Made by a program: the position numbers and the translations under genes
In this document: positions 32,446-43,948 of the stretch, piece after piece
Position numbering within the stretch: position 1 is the stretch's first letter
Layout of the letters: each line of letters begins with the position of its first letter
Notes under the pieces: generated by a model
Database searches by the model: none
Told to the model about the DNA's origin: nothing
What the model saw: only the letters and a program-made list of their open reading frames with translations
From: Symsagittifera roscoffensis
Lineage: Eukaryota > Xenacoelomorpha > Acoela > Convolutidae
NCBI RefSeq assembly: GCF_963678635.1
Contig: NC_087069.1
Coordinates: forward strand, 32,577,710 to 32,637,709
Length of the DNA: 60,000 bases
Reading direction: 5' to 3'

Positions 32446-33957
32446 TCATGCGGGATAATGAGGGGGTCGGGATTCTTCTACATTAAAGGTCTTGGTGAGT
32501 CGACAAAATATATACATTTGGGTTATTGGGTCGTAATTTCTGAGGATGCCTTGGAAGTTAGTGCCTTTAATACAGTATATGAAATTTAAGAAAAATGGTG
32601 AAGTGCACTTTGAATTAATAAACTGAAATTGATAGTGAGGTTGTCGGGAAGGAGTGTGTAAATTAAAATGATTTTGAATAATTCTATAATATGTGTAAGT
32701 GTGTGTTTGTTTAGTTTGTAACATGATGTCGTGTGAACACTGCAAATCTCGTTCTTTTGGAGTGAGGAAGTGAAACTTTAGTGAAAAACTTTGAAAATTA
32801 TAGTGAAATGATTCATAAGCTTGGATGTCGATTAGTGCTTCGAAAATATTATGGTCGTGTTTCTTATCTAGTGAGCTTAGTGTAAAGGTGTAGGGTGTTT
32901 GGATAAAAAAATTTTCTGTTAATTGAGAGTTAGCGAACTTATCATTGTCTAAAAATTGGTCTTGGTTAGGTCTTATGATGTTGTGATCTTAATATTCAAT
33001 AGAAAAATCATTAGCTCGGGGTGCAGTGAAAGTTTTTAGTAGCTTTTTATATCCTACGCGAGTAAATTGTTTAGGTGTCAATGTTGTGGTGAGTCTAAAA
33101 AGGTCTAGTTTACTTCTTTCTATTTTGTGAGGTGTGTTCTTTAATGGTATACAAAGTGGGTTCGAAAAAAAATAAAATGATGTCCAGTGAAGCGTAGGGA
33201 TTAGTACATGCTCATCAACATAGTGAAGTTGTTCAGTGTGAGGGTTGGAATGGCTAATGGTATATTGGGGGAAGAGGGGTAGCGAATTTTGGAGAAAGGC
33301 TGGAGTATTAATGTGTTCGGGGTGGTTTACATAATCGCGGGCTGTTCGGGGTTTGGAGAGAAATGGGTGGTTAGGGAATTTTCTTTTGAACGTTCTGTGT
33401 GCACGGTTAGTTGTGGATGATTCCTGGGTTGACATTGAGGGTTGATCTAAAAGAGGGGTATATTCAGAAGAGGGTGTAGGAGCTGGGGGTTTGATGATGT
33501 TATAATTGATGATAATTGGTGAATAGTTAGAGTGTGAGGATGTTGTATTTGTTGTTGAAGTGTTATCAGGTTATCTAGTTCTGGTGAAATTTGTGTGATT
33601 TCTGGGGAATCGTTGTTTGAATGGTCATTGGTAAAAGGGAGTATGTCGGAATAGCTTGGGAAATATGAGAAATTGATGAGGGGGAATCATTTGTGGCCTG
33701 GGAGTGAATAGTTCGAAAGGGGGGCTGGGTTCGGAGTTTGCTAATTCGTCTGGGGTTTCGATGTCTGATTTTTTAAAGTGAAAATTTGTAATAAAAATGG
33801 TGATATCTGAATTAGTGTCAGACTCCATGCAGGATGATGTGTTAACATGGGGTGATTCAGGTGGCGGGAAAGCAAAAAATGGGACGATGGGAAGTGGATT
33901 TTGGAGGTTGACTGGGTGGAAAATGTAACGGTGAAGGGATCCAACTTGTCGGCTCAT
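32446..33957 (-). pseudogene. ORF 3 of the giant element (unknown protein after env)
   Basis: Starts at ATG 33957, overlapping the env stop by 4 nt (ATGA), and runs for about 500 codons to 32446. It is broken by one frameshift (about 33500-33620) and one in-frame stop (near 32989). The first part is rich in P, S, T and N, the rest in F, H, L and aromatic residues. I see no membrane segment, zinc motif or known domain. A W-containing segment, IPTLHWTSFYFFSNP, loosely resembles one in ORF X (PLRLDWNTFVATPP), so the two might be related. It lies where complex retroviruses place accessory genes. Function unknown; the frame is credible because it stays coding-like for 1.5 kb. Confidence 0.6.
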
Positions 33958-36587
33958 CGTGGGCTAAAAAAATGATTGTTCTGAGGTTGAAAATTTGTGG
34001 TATGTGGTTGTTCAATTATTTGTTCATATGTATTGTCGGTTTGAGGTTGTTGAGTGACAATGTGTTGAATTGGACTTTGTATATGATTTGGTCTTGAATT
34101 TGCGATGTTTACTAGTGCTAAGTTTCTGAAGTTCCGTGGTACTAGTGATAGTGGATGGTTACGATTTAAACTTGGTAGTTGTGGTGCTGTAGGTAATGTT
34201 TTTGTGTTATTGTGTGATTCGTCATGTTTGTTTGGCGTAGTTGGAAATTTTGTATTGTATTCTTTTATTTGTGCGTCTAAAAGTCTTTTATTTATAGATG
34301 TGGAAAATATTCCAAAAAACCCTGCAAAAAGTATGCGTGCTACGCTTGCGTGTCTATTGACTTGTGTTTGGATTGCGCATGTGTTACAAATGCTTTTTAA
34401 TAAAGAAAAAATAAACCCAATAAAATTAAACATTGCGTATAATATAGTCAATCTTTCTAAGATGTATATGGCCATCCTTGAAAGGCTAAAAGTTCATTTT
34501 TAGGATTTACAAAACTAAAATATTGATTGTGATTCATCTTGGAGAAATATAGTCTTTAAAATATCCGCTTTAATCTTGTGTGTAAATGTCTGAAAATCCT
34601 GCTGTTTCTGCAAGTTTTCTTAAATTTTGGTCTATTGATTGTCGTTGTATAGTGTCCATTTTTAAAAGTAGTTCCTGAAATTGTTGTGTACGTATGTGGT
34701 GTTGTATGTCGGATTTAGAATAGATGCCTATCGATTGTAAATCGATATTCGGGTTTCGGGCTATAGCTCTAATGCTTTCGAGTGAAAAAATTTTTAGTGG
34801 TGGCATTAATGTTGGATATGGTGTAAGTAGATAGTATTTATCTTCATCGGGATTTAATTGTACTACTTTGTGTATTTTTTCTGATCCACAGGGTACTGCT
34901 GTATCCAAGGAACATGTTCGTCTTGAGAGTGTATCAACAAAATAGTCTTTATTTTTGTAGAAAATTGGGACTTTTTTGTAACATCGTTTATCTTCAAAAA
35001 CGTATAAAGGTGATACTTTTTTGGTTTTTTGGTACATATGTAATACCATAAGATGTTTCCTTCATAATCGATGAAATTTGATCTATTACCTGATAATAAA
35101 TATCCTGCATATGGTTTTTTTCGAGCTGCTAGTGCTAGTGACTGCAGAGTTTGTGTTCTTTCAAGTTCACATAATTGGTGTAGTGTTTCTAGTTCTGAAG
35201 AGACATTTCTTGAAAAATTCAGTTATTGTGTAGTTTAATTTCATTTCTAAATAAATATCACAATTAATTGCGCCAAAATATGTGCTTTTCATAAGTGATA
35301 GTTCTTGTAATCGTGTGCTTTCTGTGTCTTGTGGTTTTAATTTTCCACGATTCGTCCTGTGCTTTTCTGAAATTTTACTAAAATGTAGGGATTTTCGTCG
35401 GTAAGTGAGTGAGATGTGGCCATCGGGTTTACGATTAAATGTCCTGTTTTCATGTCGAAACCATTTTTGTGTTCGACGAGAATTTCTGAATAAACATCAT
35501 AATTAATTGCGCCATTAATTGTGTCTGCTGTGTTTTATAAATTGGCTTGTTGTATTTAGATGCAAGTTCCGTTTCCGGGTATATTTGAAATCGTGTTGAC
35601 TTATTTTCTACATTGTGGATTTTTCTAAAATTATGATTCATAGATCTAATTTGATCGGGATTTACTTCTTCATATGGAATTGATTCAATAAATTTTTTTT
35701 AGTGAAATTTAATCATTCTAGGGTGTAATTTTGCTACTTGAAAAACTGTGCAGGTTTCTTCGGGAAACCATACAATGGTTGCTTGCTTGTGTTCGTGTTG
35801 TAGGATCGCAATATCCTTGGTCATTTTTGCAAGGTAGTCTTATACCTTGGTAAAGAATTGTGTCGTCTTTTAAGTCGCTTGTAAGTTGTACTTTTTCTAG
35901 TTATACTCTCCAATCAAAAAACTTTATTTCTTGATATCCTTTATTTTTTGTGTCTGCTTTGCAATTTGAGGGATTATTTATTCCTATGTGTGGTATCCAA
36001 TGTTTATTGTGAAGATCTTATGGTAATCTTCCGTGTGCTCCATGGAAGGGGAATTTTGTATCTAGTCTTATGTGGCCTTGGTGTTTTTCAAGTTCTGCTT
36101 GATGTGCTACATCTGGAAAAACTTGAAAATTTACAAGTTTTCTGTTTGTTCCTTCGTCTGATGTTAAGTTGAGTCGTTTTAATTCGTTTTTACAGTCTTG
36201 AGGGCTGAGATGTATTAATCTTCCAATATTACTTTGATAGAAAGATTCGTGATCCAATCTATTTTTGTTTCCGTTTGAAACTTGTGAACAATGTACTTTC
36301 TTTTCGGATAACGTTGCTGTAAAATTGTATCCTGTTAGTGCTATGGCTCGGGCTTTTCAGTATAGTGTAGCTATTATATGGGTTGTTTCTATAGTTTGTG
36401 GCTCGGATTCACATTGTGTGACTTGATTTATAGCATATTTGTGAAGTGTTTTTTGTTCGTTTTCTTCACAATCGTAGTGTGTTACTAATAAATATTGGGT
36501 CCTGTGCGAGGAGAGGGATTTTGATTTGTTTCGGAAAAATATGAGAAAAAGAACGTGGTGAAATGTGAATATCTTTAGAACATACAT
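33954..36587 (-). pseudogene. env: Envelope-like glycoprotein gene, broken
   Basis: Starts at ATG 36587 with a hydrophobic signal-like leader (KIFTFHHVLFLIFF) and spans about 870 codons to a TGA at 33954-33956. Soon after the leader comes THYDCEEN, then a series of spaced cysteines (QCESE, VHCSQ, DCKNE). A central part includes ELETLHQLCELER and a following GYLLSGNRSNFIDYEG (about 35060-35210). A membrane-proximal part (34570-35049) has RTCSLDTAVPC. A membrane anchor, TILYAMFNFIGFIFSLLK, lies at about 34395-34450, followed by an N/P/Q-rich cytoplasmic tail. This is the layout of a viral class I or III surface glycoprotein. The cysteine order reminds me of chuvirus-type class III proteins. At least four frameshifts or stops interrupt it. 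Confidence 0.7.
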
Positions 36588-37835
36588 GTGTACGACAATC
36601 CTGAATATGGATTATAAAAGGTTATGTATCCGATTGTCTTTTTTGTATATCTATCGTATTTATATATTATTTCTGTTGTTATAAATGGGGGAGATAAAAA
36701 ATGAGCTTTGATATTTGGTGGGTCTAATGGAAATGGAAGTTGAACTATGTTGTTTAGTCTTACTGTAAGTTCGAGTTTTAGTGTGAGACGGTTCTGTTGT
36801 AGTGTTTGGATGTTAAGTTCTTGTATATCTTTATGAATATTGTGTCGCTATTTTAATCTGTTTAATGCCCAGTTGTGTAGTTTATTACTTTCCTGAGGTT
36901 GACCAAATAATGGTGGGGTTGCTACGAATGTATTCCAATCTAAGCGTAGTGGTATATTTTGAGATGATTGTTCTTGATATCGTGAATCAAGGTTGGTAGG
37001 GAAATTTAGGGGAAAGTTGGTGGTGATATTTGGCTTAAAGAGGGTGTTGAGGGAAGGGAAAGTGTTTCGGTTAATGTAGATAGTCTTGTATCGAATGAAA
37101 CGTCAATTGGGTTACTTACTAAATTTGGTTCACCATGAGGGTATTTGTTTGTTACCCAATATGGAGGGCGTTCTGTGGTTATTGGGTGATTAAAAGGGTT
37201 TTCTCTAATTTTTTCTGATGTAGGGGTTCAACCTAAGTAATCGGATGGAATATTCGAAATGCTTTGTTGTGAAGCAGTTGGAGGTGTTTCTAGTACTGTG
37301 CTACTTGAAAGGTCTAAGGGACTTGATGTTGGTGATTGAGGCATATTGAATTGAACTCTAGCAGTTTGAAAATTTATGTTTCGTCTTGGATGTATAATTT
37401 TTCTATTTATTTCGAATGTGCTTTGGTTTTGACGTATGTGTCTTACTCTGTTAAGATCTTGTTGTAGGTGTGGGTATATATTATATGTTGGTTCGTATTG
37501 TGGTTCACTTAATGGTGCTCGGCGGACAACTGGTTCTAATGGTTCAGATAATCGTGCGTGTTTTTCTTCAGAGGTATATGGATTTTCACGAAAAGAAATG
37601 CGTGTAGATGATTGGGGTTTCTGGGTACTTGTTGGTGTTGTTGAATTTTCTTGGGACGTCGTTGGTGGGGACTGGTGTGGGATTTGTTGATTTTTTTTTG
37701 GAAAATTTCTTTGAGTGAAGTTTTTTATGATGAAAATTTATGTTTGTTCCAGTAATCTTCAATGAAAAGAAACAAGAGAATAGTGGCTAATGCGAACGTG
37801 ATGATTGCTTTTTTTATAGATTTACATATTGTCAT
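36575..37835 (-). pseudogene. ORF X: proline-rich, single-pass membrane protein frame upstream of env
   Basis: Begins at ATG 37835 with a signal-anchor-like segment (KAIITFALATILLFLFIEDY), then a frameshift near 37700-37725. There follows a long P/S/T/Q-rich region (PTTSQENSTTPTSTQKPQSS; EKHARLSEPLEPVVRR), with a TGA at 37228-37230 and a frameshift near 37010. A more folded-looking C-terminal part follows (LELTVRLNNIVQLPFPLDPP; TKKTIGYITFYNPYSG). It ends at TAA 36575-36577, overlapping the env start by 13 nt. It would be a type II membrane protein of about 420 residues. No homologue is recognised. Its position between pol and env is unusual. The coding character (long stop-poor stretches across several frames) is good. 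Confidence 0.55.
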
Positions 37836-37904
37836 AATAAAAGATGTTAAAATGTGAGAAATTCTACAAATATTAGAAAAATATCTGTTCTACTAAATAA
37901 ATAC

Positions 37905-38350
37905 GAAATATTTAAATAGTTATGAAATAATTGTACCTGTGGAGGTTATCAAGTATTGTTGAGAGGGATTTATATATTTCAAACATTGAGTAGAAAATTT
38001 GAAAAAGTTTGCTAAATATTATGAAAAGTATGAATAGGGTTTTTATGATATTAGTTAAGAATATTGTAGAAGATTTGAAAAATTTATTAGAAGGTATGAA
38101 AACATTTGTTTGAATTTAGTGACCGTTGTTGAGAGAAGCATTTAAGAAGTGATTTGGTTGGTCGAATCTTTTTCAATTCTTTGGGGCTAAATTTGAGTGT
38201 GGTCGGATTATTTGTTGATTTTTGACAAGTGGGTTGGATTTCGTCAAGTGTTGTTGAGGTGTTATTTTCAGATGTCGGGGAAATCTTTGTAGTTTTGATT
38301 TTATTTATGGAAAAATTGGGGGTATCCAACAAATATTCGTACTTTAGGCT
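37905..38350 (-). pseudogene. Possible ORF W: S/T-rich frame with hydrophobic C-terminus
   Basis: The minus-strand frame at 38087-38332 (LDTPNFSINKIKTTKISPTS, ending LNSNKCFHTF) is polar and S/T/N/P rich. A one-base shift later it continues with a hydrophobic segment, FLTNIIKTLFILFIIFSKLF, and ends near 37910. This could be a small membrane protein of the element, or a chance frame in AT-rich sequence. It has no recognised domain. Confidence 0.3.
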
Positions 38351-39059
38351 AAATGATCATGAGCTTTTTTGTTCTTTAGGGTAATTTAATAATTTTGCCT
38401 GAGGGGTTTGTGAGTGCTAAGTTGGGAAAATTTTGTTGACCTTTGTATTGCTTGATAGGGGAGGGTTGTAATGTTGAGATTATATTACTGGTCATTTTGT
38501 AGCGGTTTACTTATTTTTCACCTGGAGCTCTTGAAGTTAGTTTTAGATAGGCTTGGAGGTGAATATGTGTCGGCTAATGAATTCGTATTGCTATAAATAA
38601 AGTGTTTTATTCGGGATGATTTCTATTGGCTGGATTTGAACTAGATCTGTTCGATTATTTTTCAGCATGATGTTTTGAAAATGTAGTTTGTTCAAAAGAA
38701 TTAAAAGTTAATGATGGAGATTGAAAATGAAAGTTTTTTTTAATTCAGCTTTCTTCAATATTTTGGATTGTGGAATGAAGGTCTTATATCTTTTTCTTGG
38801 TTGACTTCTGAGTGGTGATGATTCTCTATGTTCAGATTTTTCTTTTTGATCTTGTGGTAAAAAAAATTCTGTAATTTTTCTATTTTTTTCTTTCTTTTTG
38901 ATATATTTGTGTTTTTGGTTTAAGAGATGTTTGGTTATTATTTTCTTCTTGTTTATCTAATTTTGAGCTTGTTTTTTCATTGGTGTGGTGATTTAGTTTA
39001 GTTTTTGAATTGTTTTGAACAATTTTAAACCTGTGAAAGAATACAGTTGTTTAATTCAC
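38351..39059 (-). other. Low-complexity stretch between pol and downstream frames
   Basis: The sense strand is A-rich and full of stops. I cannot support a gene. It may be a decayed pol C-terminus or an intergenic leader for the downstream frames. Confidence 0.4.
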
Positions 39060-40110
39060 GGAGTGCATATTTTTTTGGGAAATAGGGTAATAGGTTATTT
39101 TGGTGTTGAATATTTTTTTGAATTTGTGTCGATCAATTTGTATGAAACATCAGTGGGTTTCTCAATTATTTGATATGGTCCTTTTCGGATTTGTTGTAAC
39201 TTTTTAGAAATTCCTTTTTGTGTTGTAAAATTGGTTATTAAAACAAATGTTCCTATTTTTAAATCTGTTGCTGGTGTAAAGCGTGAATTAATTTGGGTCT
39301 TTATATTTTGTCTTTGTAGCCTTTTTTATGTTATTTTTTGATAAATTTCATTGCGTTTTTTATCTCTATTTAAAACCCATTCGGTGTGGGTACCGGAAGC
39401 TAGTTTTGAAGTTTGTGGATGATGAAAGCGGTCTTCATCATGGGTATGTAGAGGTAGATTATAACAAATTGAATCTTTGTTTGGCTGACCGAAACTTTTT
39501 GCATTTTAATGGGCGTTTGCTGTAAACATTATTGGTTTACGTGGTATTTGGTTGAAAACCATTTCACATGCTGACATTCCTAATGTTGTTGTAATTTGTG
39601 AATTATTTGAAAGTAGAAATATTTTGATATCTGCTGTCCATTCAGTATATCGGGTATCATTTCCATTAATGATACATCTGAGGTATTCTTGTAATGCATG
39701 AGGTGCATGAGATGTACGTGGTTTATGTTTAATGTTATATAGGTGGCATAGTGTGATGATTTCATTGTTAATAAACTCAGTGCCATTGTATGTGACTAAA
39801 ATTTCGGGTAATCCAAATTTAGCCATCCAGTGTTCGTACAGTGTTGTATATGCATAATAAGCATTAGAATGGGGTACTGGGTTAACTGCTTCATATTGTG
39901 TAAATGCATCAGCAATTACCATTATATGTGAGTTTCCTTCTGAAGATGGTGAAATTGGTCTTTTTGTGTCAAATGATATTCTGTGATTAAAATAAGGACT
40001 TTGTCCTTTAAAATCTTGTTTTTCTGCGATTTGTTTTTGACTTGATTAGGGTTTATTTAATTGGCTTTTTATACAGTCGTTGCATAGTACTTTTATTTAA
40101 ATTGGTGAAT
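39060..40110 (-). pseudogene. Integrase of the giant element, broken
   Basis: In sense order: LCNDCIK (the CC half of the HHCC zinc motif, about 40080), a stop, then HIMVIADAFTQYEAV with the first catalytic Asp, and PEILVTYNGTEFINN (about 39770-39815), where the second catalytic Asp is a Tyr. Next come HAPHALQEYLR, with a plausible catalytic Glu, and then, after a shift, a C-terminal region near 39060-39300. That region contains KGPYQIIEKPTDVSYKLI, the GPY/F module typical of Ty3/gypsy and some retroviral integrases. It would insert the cDNA into host DNA. With the Asp-to-Tyr change and several stops this copy is inactive. It is the only integrase in the element. Confidence 0.85.
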
Positions 40111-41056
40111 TAAGAAAATAGAAATTTTGTATAAAAATAGAATATGTTATTTCTGATCCGGAAAGTCTCTTTGTAATTAAGGTATGAAAAAGGTTAAATG
40201 GGATTAGCATCGTACTTAGTGGTAGACATGGTACTTTAAAATCAGTTGTTTGATAATTTAGAGTGTCTGTGCTTTCATTTATAGTGGTATTTCTAAATTT
40301 TTCTGAAATATATAAGGAGTGTTACGTTTCCTAAGATTGTTGTATCAGCTTTTGTTGGCTTTGTTTTATATTTGTGCCATGATTTGAGCTGTCTAATGAC
40401 CGGGTCAAGGTTTTGGAATTTTTTAATAATTCAAATGTTATTCTTTCTGTTGTTTTTAGAAAAATGTTTTCTATTTCGATTTTTGATAGGGGTATTGCAT
40501 CAAGTGGTTCATGAAGACTAAAAACTTGATTTGTCGTGTATTTTGAGTCATTTGGTAGCGGGCCTGATAAATTTATGGAATCAGTTAGGTTTTCCTTTTC
40601 TATTAAAGGAAATATATCATTTTTATGTGGTTGTTGTTTGAGTCGTTTTTGTTGAGTATTATTTTTGATCCAATGTGAATATGGAATTGGCTTGAATGTA
40701 GATGTTGCTAATAAATCAACTTCATAATGGTTGTTTTGACAATCTAAATAGAGTGGAAAATGTTGTAGACTGTTTATTTGTGACTGATCTATGTCAGTTT
40801 TTACTGCGTATTTACATTCTAATCGTGGTGAAGTTTCGTCTTTGGCGAGATAAAATTTTATGTTTTGGGGTATTTCAACTGTTGTTTTTCTAGTTAATAG
40901 TTCAGGTGGTGTATTTCTACTAAGAGTATTAGGTAGTGCAAGGTTTTTCCCTGCTTTCCATTCAATGTGTATAGTTGGAAATTTTATTAGGATTAGTTGA
41001 AATCTATAAACTTTATGGTTTGGATTTGATTTTTGTGTAAAAGAAATATGATAGGT
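40111..41056 (-). pseudogene. RNase H-integrase connection (copy A)
   Basis: Sense-strand sequence between the RNase H and integrase domains, interrupted by stops. From 40262 upward it is repeated at 47633 onward, so the left end of the duplicated region lies here. Confidence 0.55.
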
Positions 41057-41437
41057 TTATGGTCTGTGAACAGAACTGTTGGATGTTTGGATCCAAGTAT
41101 CAAAAAAATCATTTTCTGTTAAGATATGTATAGGAGCTGTGCACTTTCTCATAAGGATAGAGATTCGTAACTCAGCTTGTGTAAATAGGCAAAAATTGGC
41201 TGATATAAGGTTCATCTTATTTGTTCCACTGTGGGATTGTAATAATGCTGCTCCGATGCCAAAACTTGAAGCATCGCACATTGCAAAAAATGGTTGATTT
41301 GGATCTGGGATTGTATTTGAAATCTGTTCAGTGAGAAGGTTTTTGATTTCTTCAAATCGTGTTTGATGTTCTGTTGTCCATTCAAAGTTATTTTGTCGTC
41401 GAAGAATGTTGTAAAATGGTCTTAAGTACAATTGCAT
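41057..41437 (-). pseudogene. RNase H domain, copy A
   Basis: 126-codon minus-strand frame. YNILRRQNNFEWTTEHQTRF is the RT connection, then PFFAMCDASSFGIGAALLQ holds the first catalytic Asp of the gypsy-type RNase H. LISANFCLFTQAELRIS follows, degraded around the usual catalytic Glu. The rest of the domain is lost to stops. It would remove the RNA template during reverse transcription. Confidence 0.82.
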
Positions 41438-41440
41438 GTT

Positions 41441-42223
41441 TTATACGTATTTACTTAAGAAAATTAACATTCCAAGAAATAAATTAATTAACACACCATT
41501 CTTTTTATTTGTTGGTGGTTGAAGTTTTTGAAATGCTTCAATTCGTGATTTCAGTGGGTTTATAGTGTCTTTTTTTATGATGTGTCCAAGAAATTTTACG
41601 CGTGTTAAGAAAAAATATGATGTATCTGGGGCTGCTTTCATGTTTTTGTTCTGTAAAACTTGATGATATTTTTCTAGAACTGTGAACAATTCATCTTTTG
41701 TTTGTGATTTCATGAAAACATCGTCTAGATAAGTGATTGCATTTTTACTAAGTATGAGTGGTCTAAAAGTTTTACTCATGAAGGCTGAAAAAGCTGCTGG
41801 TCCTATGGATATGTCATAGAATAATCTATTAAATTCACATGGTTGATTTCCGATACCGAATTGTGTTAGTCGTCGTAATTGTTCATCTAGTGGCATTTGG
41901 TTATATGCACTATTCATGTCTGCGATTGTGAATTATTTACCGTTTATTTTAATTAAAATTACTTGAATTGGTTCTATTGGCTAATTACATTTGGATTCAT
42001 CTATTAGTGAAATGGGGTATCTAGCGTCTTATGGGGTATTATTCTCCTTTGGCGAGGATAATAACAGGGCTAATGAAGGTGTTTCCTTTGGTTGTTCTTC
42101 TTTATTTGCTGGAGATATAATTTCGTATTGTTCTAGAATGTCAAGTAATTTATGAACTTCGTCATGTAAATGAATTGGTACTTTACTTGCTCTTTGTTTT
42201 TTGAAAACTGCGTCAGGTTTCAA
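41441..42223 (-). pseudogene. Reverse transcriptase, copy A
   Basis: The part at 42029-42223 carries the N-terminal fingers (KVPIHLHDEVHKLLDILEQY). After stops, 41441-41917 has MNSAYNQMPLDEQ, the palm with YLDDVF (catalytic YxDD at 41720-41731) and FLGHIIKKDTINPLKSRIEAF, the thumb start. Two in-frame stops lie between the parts, one also present in copies B and C (CN*PIEP near 41980), and a TAA that only A and B share. Inactive. The order protease-RT-RNase H-integrase identifies Ty3/gypsy. Confidence 0.87.
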
Positions 42224-42860
42224 GGGTAAATGTAGTGGTGAATTTAATTTTGCAATGTCAAAATTAGATGTGGCATAAATATTTGGATATTTTAACAGTA
42301 AATCGGCTAATTTTTCAAATTCATTCTAATTCATTTGGGAGTGTTGAAAATTGAACATTGTCAAGAAATTATATTGTTGTTCTGTGTAGTGTGATATTTT
42401 GAATGATGGTTTAAAAGAAAGGTGTTTTTGTGAATTAGTTTGTGTTCTTTTTGTCATTTCTTATTTTATTATTCGTTGATAGTTCTTCATCGAGGATTGT
42501 TGACTGACATATATCTAGTAGTTGTAATATATTATTCAGTCTGTATGCTACTTCTTTTGTGGGAGAAGTTGTTGCATTAGTTTCGCAATAGTCTAAGAGT
42601 CCTACAGGTAAGGTGATTTTGTATGATGAATTGTTATACACATGTAGAGAATTAATATTGGAATATGAGTTTTTCATGTGTTTTATGGATGAAATGGTTA
42701 CTCTAAAAAATTTGTGAATTGGTCTAAACTCAAAATATAGAGATGTTCTCGATTTTGATTTTTGTCGTACTGGTGAATTTGTTTTATCGGAAATTCATAA
42801 AAATAACCTGATCGTGGTTTGAGATGTTTTCTTTCTTTATTATAGATGGGGTAAATTTTT

Positions 42861-43270
42861 TTAAAAATTTGGTGGTTGTTTGTTCATTTTTTGGAAGAAT
42901 GTTAAAGCGATGTTTTGCATTTTTGTATAATTATCGTTTATATTGTTTTTACTATCTAATATAATAATAGTTGCTATAGACTTTGTGATGAATGGAATTC
43001 CAATAATATTATGTTTTATATCTGTGATATAGAATATTTGCTTAAATGGTTTATTGAGAAGTTTATTTTGTTCCATTGTTTTTAGTAGGAACAAGGAAAA
43101 GTTGAATTTTTCCATAATTTGTTAGGGTTGAGCCTTGTGCTGTTGCTAGTCTACTTGTTGTGTTTATGGGTGTTAGTCTTGGGTGTAGGATTTTGATTTC
43201 ATTTTAAGTTGGAATATTTATGATATTTGGTTCTGCTCCAGAGTCAATTAAAAAATCTATTTCAAGTTCT
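42861..43270 (-). pseudogene. Aspartic protease, copy A
   Basis: FLIDSGAEPNIINIP has the retroviral protease active site DSGA at 43235-43246. A stop follows, and the C-terminal half (42861-43115) includes TDIKHNIIGIPFI, matching the usual hydrophobic turn and I-L/I-G motif. It would mature the Gag-Pol polyprotein. The intervening stop and small indels differ little from copy B. Confidence 0.75.
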
Positions 43271-43948
43271 GGTGGTTAAAAATTTTTTCTTTTTGGACTT
43301 TCTAAGAGAAAAGGAATTGTCCAAAATTTTTCTTTTGGTGGTTCTTTTGGTATATTTTTAGTAAATGTGATTTGTACTAGAACATGGTGTTTGTTCTTTT
43401 TCAGGTTGTCGTGATGTTGTTACTTCAATTACTAGTTGTTCTATTGGTATGTTTTTACTTCTAGTCCTAGTATGATAATCTAAGAGTAATTCCAAACTAT
43501 TTCCCTTTTTTGATTGAAAAGGTTGTTTTTATGTAACGGATTCATAATCATTTTCAACTTCTATCATGTTGACTAAAAGTGTGTTTTCTATATCTCTGTC
43601 ACTGTCTGTGGATTCACAGTTTTTGTGATTTAATTGTAACTCAGTAGTCTCTGTGTTATCAATACCAGGGTGGTCTGAATTTGTTTCATCGGTTGTTTGT
43701 ACTTGATTGATTTGTCTCTGATGTTTTGATGTATTACTTCTATATTTGTTTTGAGAATCTGGATAACGTGTGTTGTTTATATGAGGTGATTGAGAGTAGT
43801 TTCTTTGTCTATTGTTGTAGGTTGAATTCTTATTTTGTGAATTATCTCGTTATCTACTTTGATAACTGTTATAATTGGATCTTTGGTGATTTGATCTATT
43901 GTTTGAGTTATTTCGTGATCGTTTATTATATTTGTTGATTTCGGTTAT

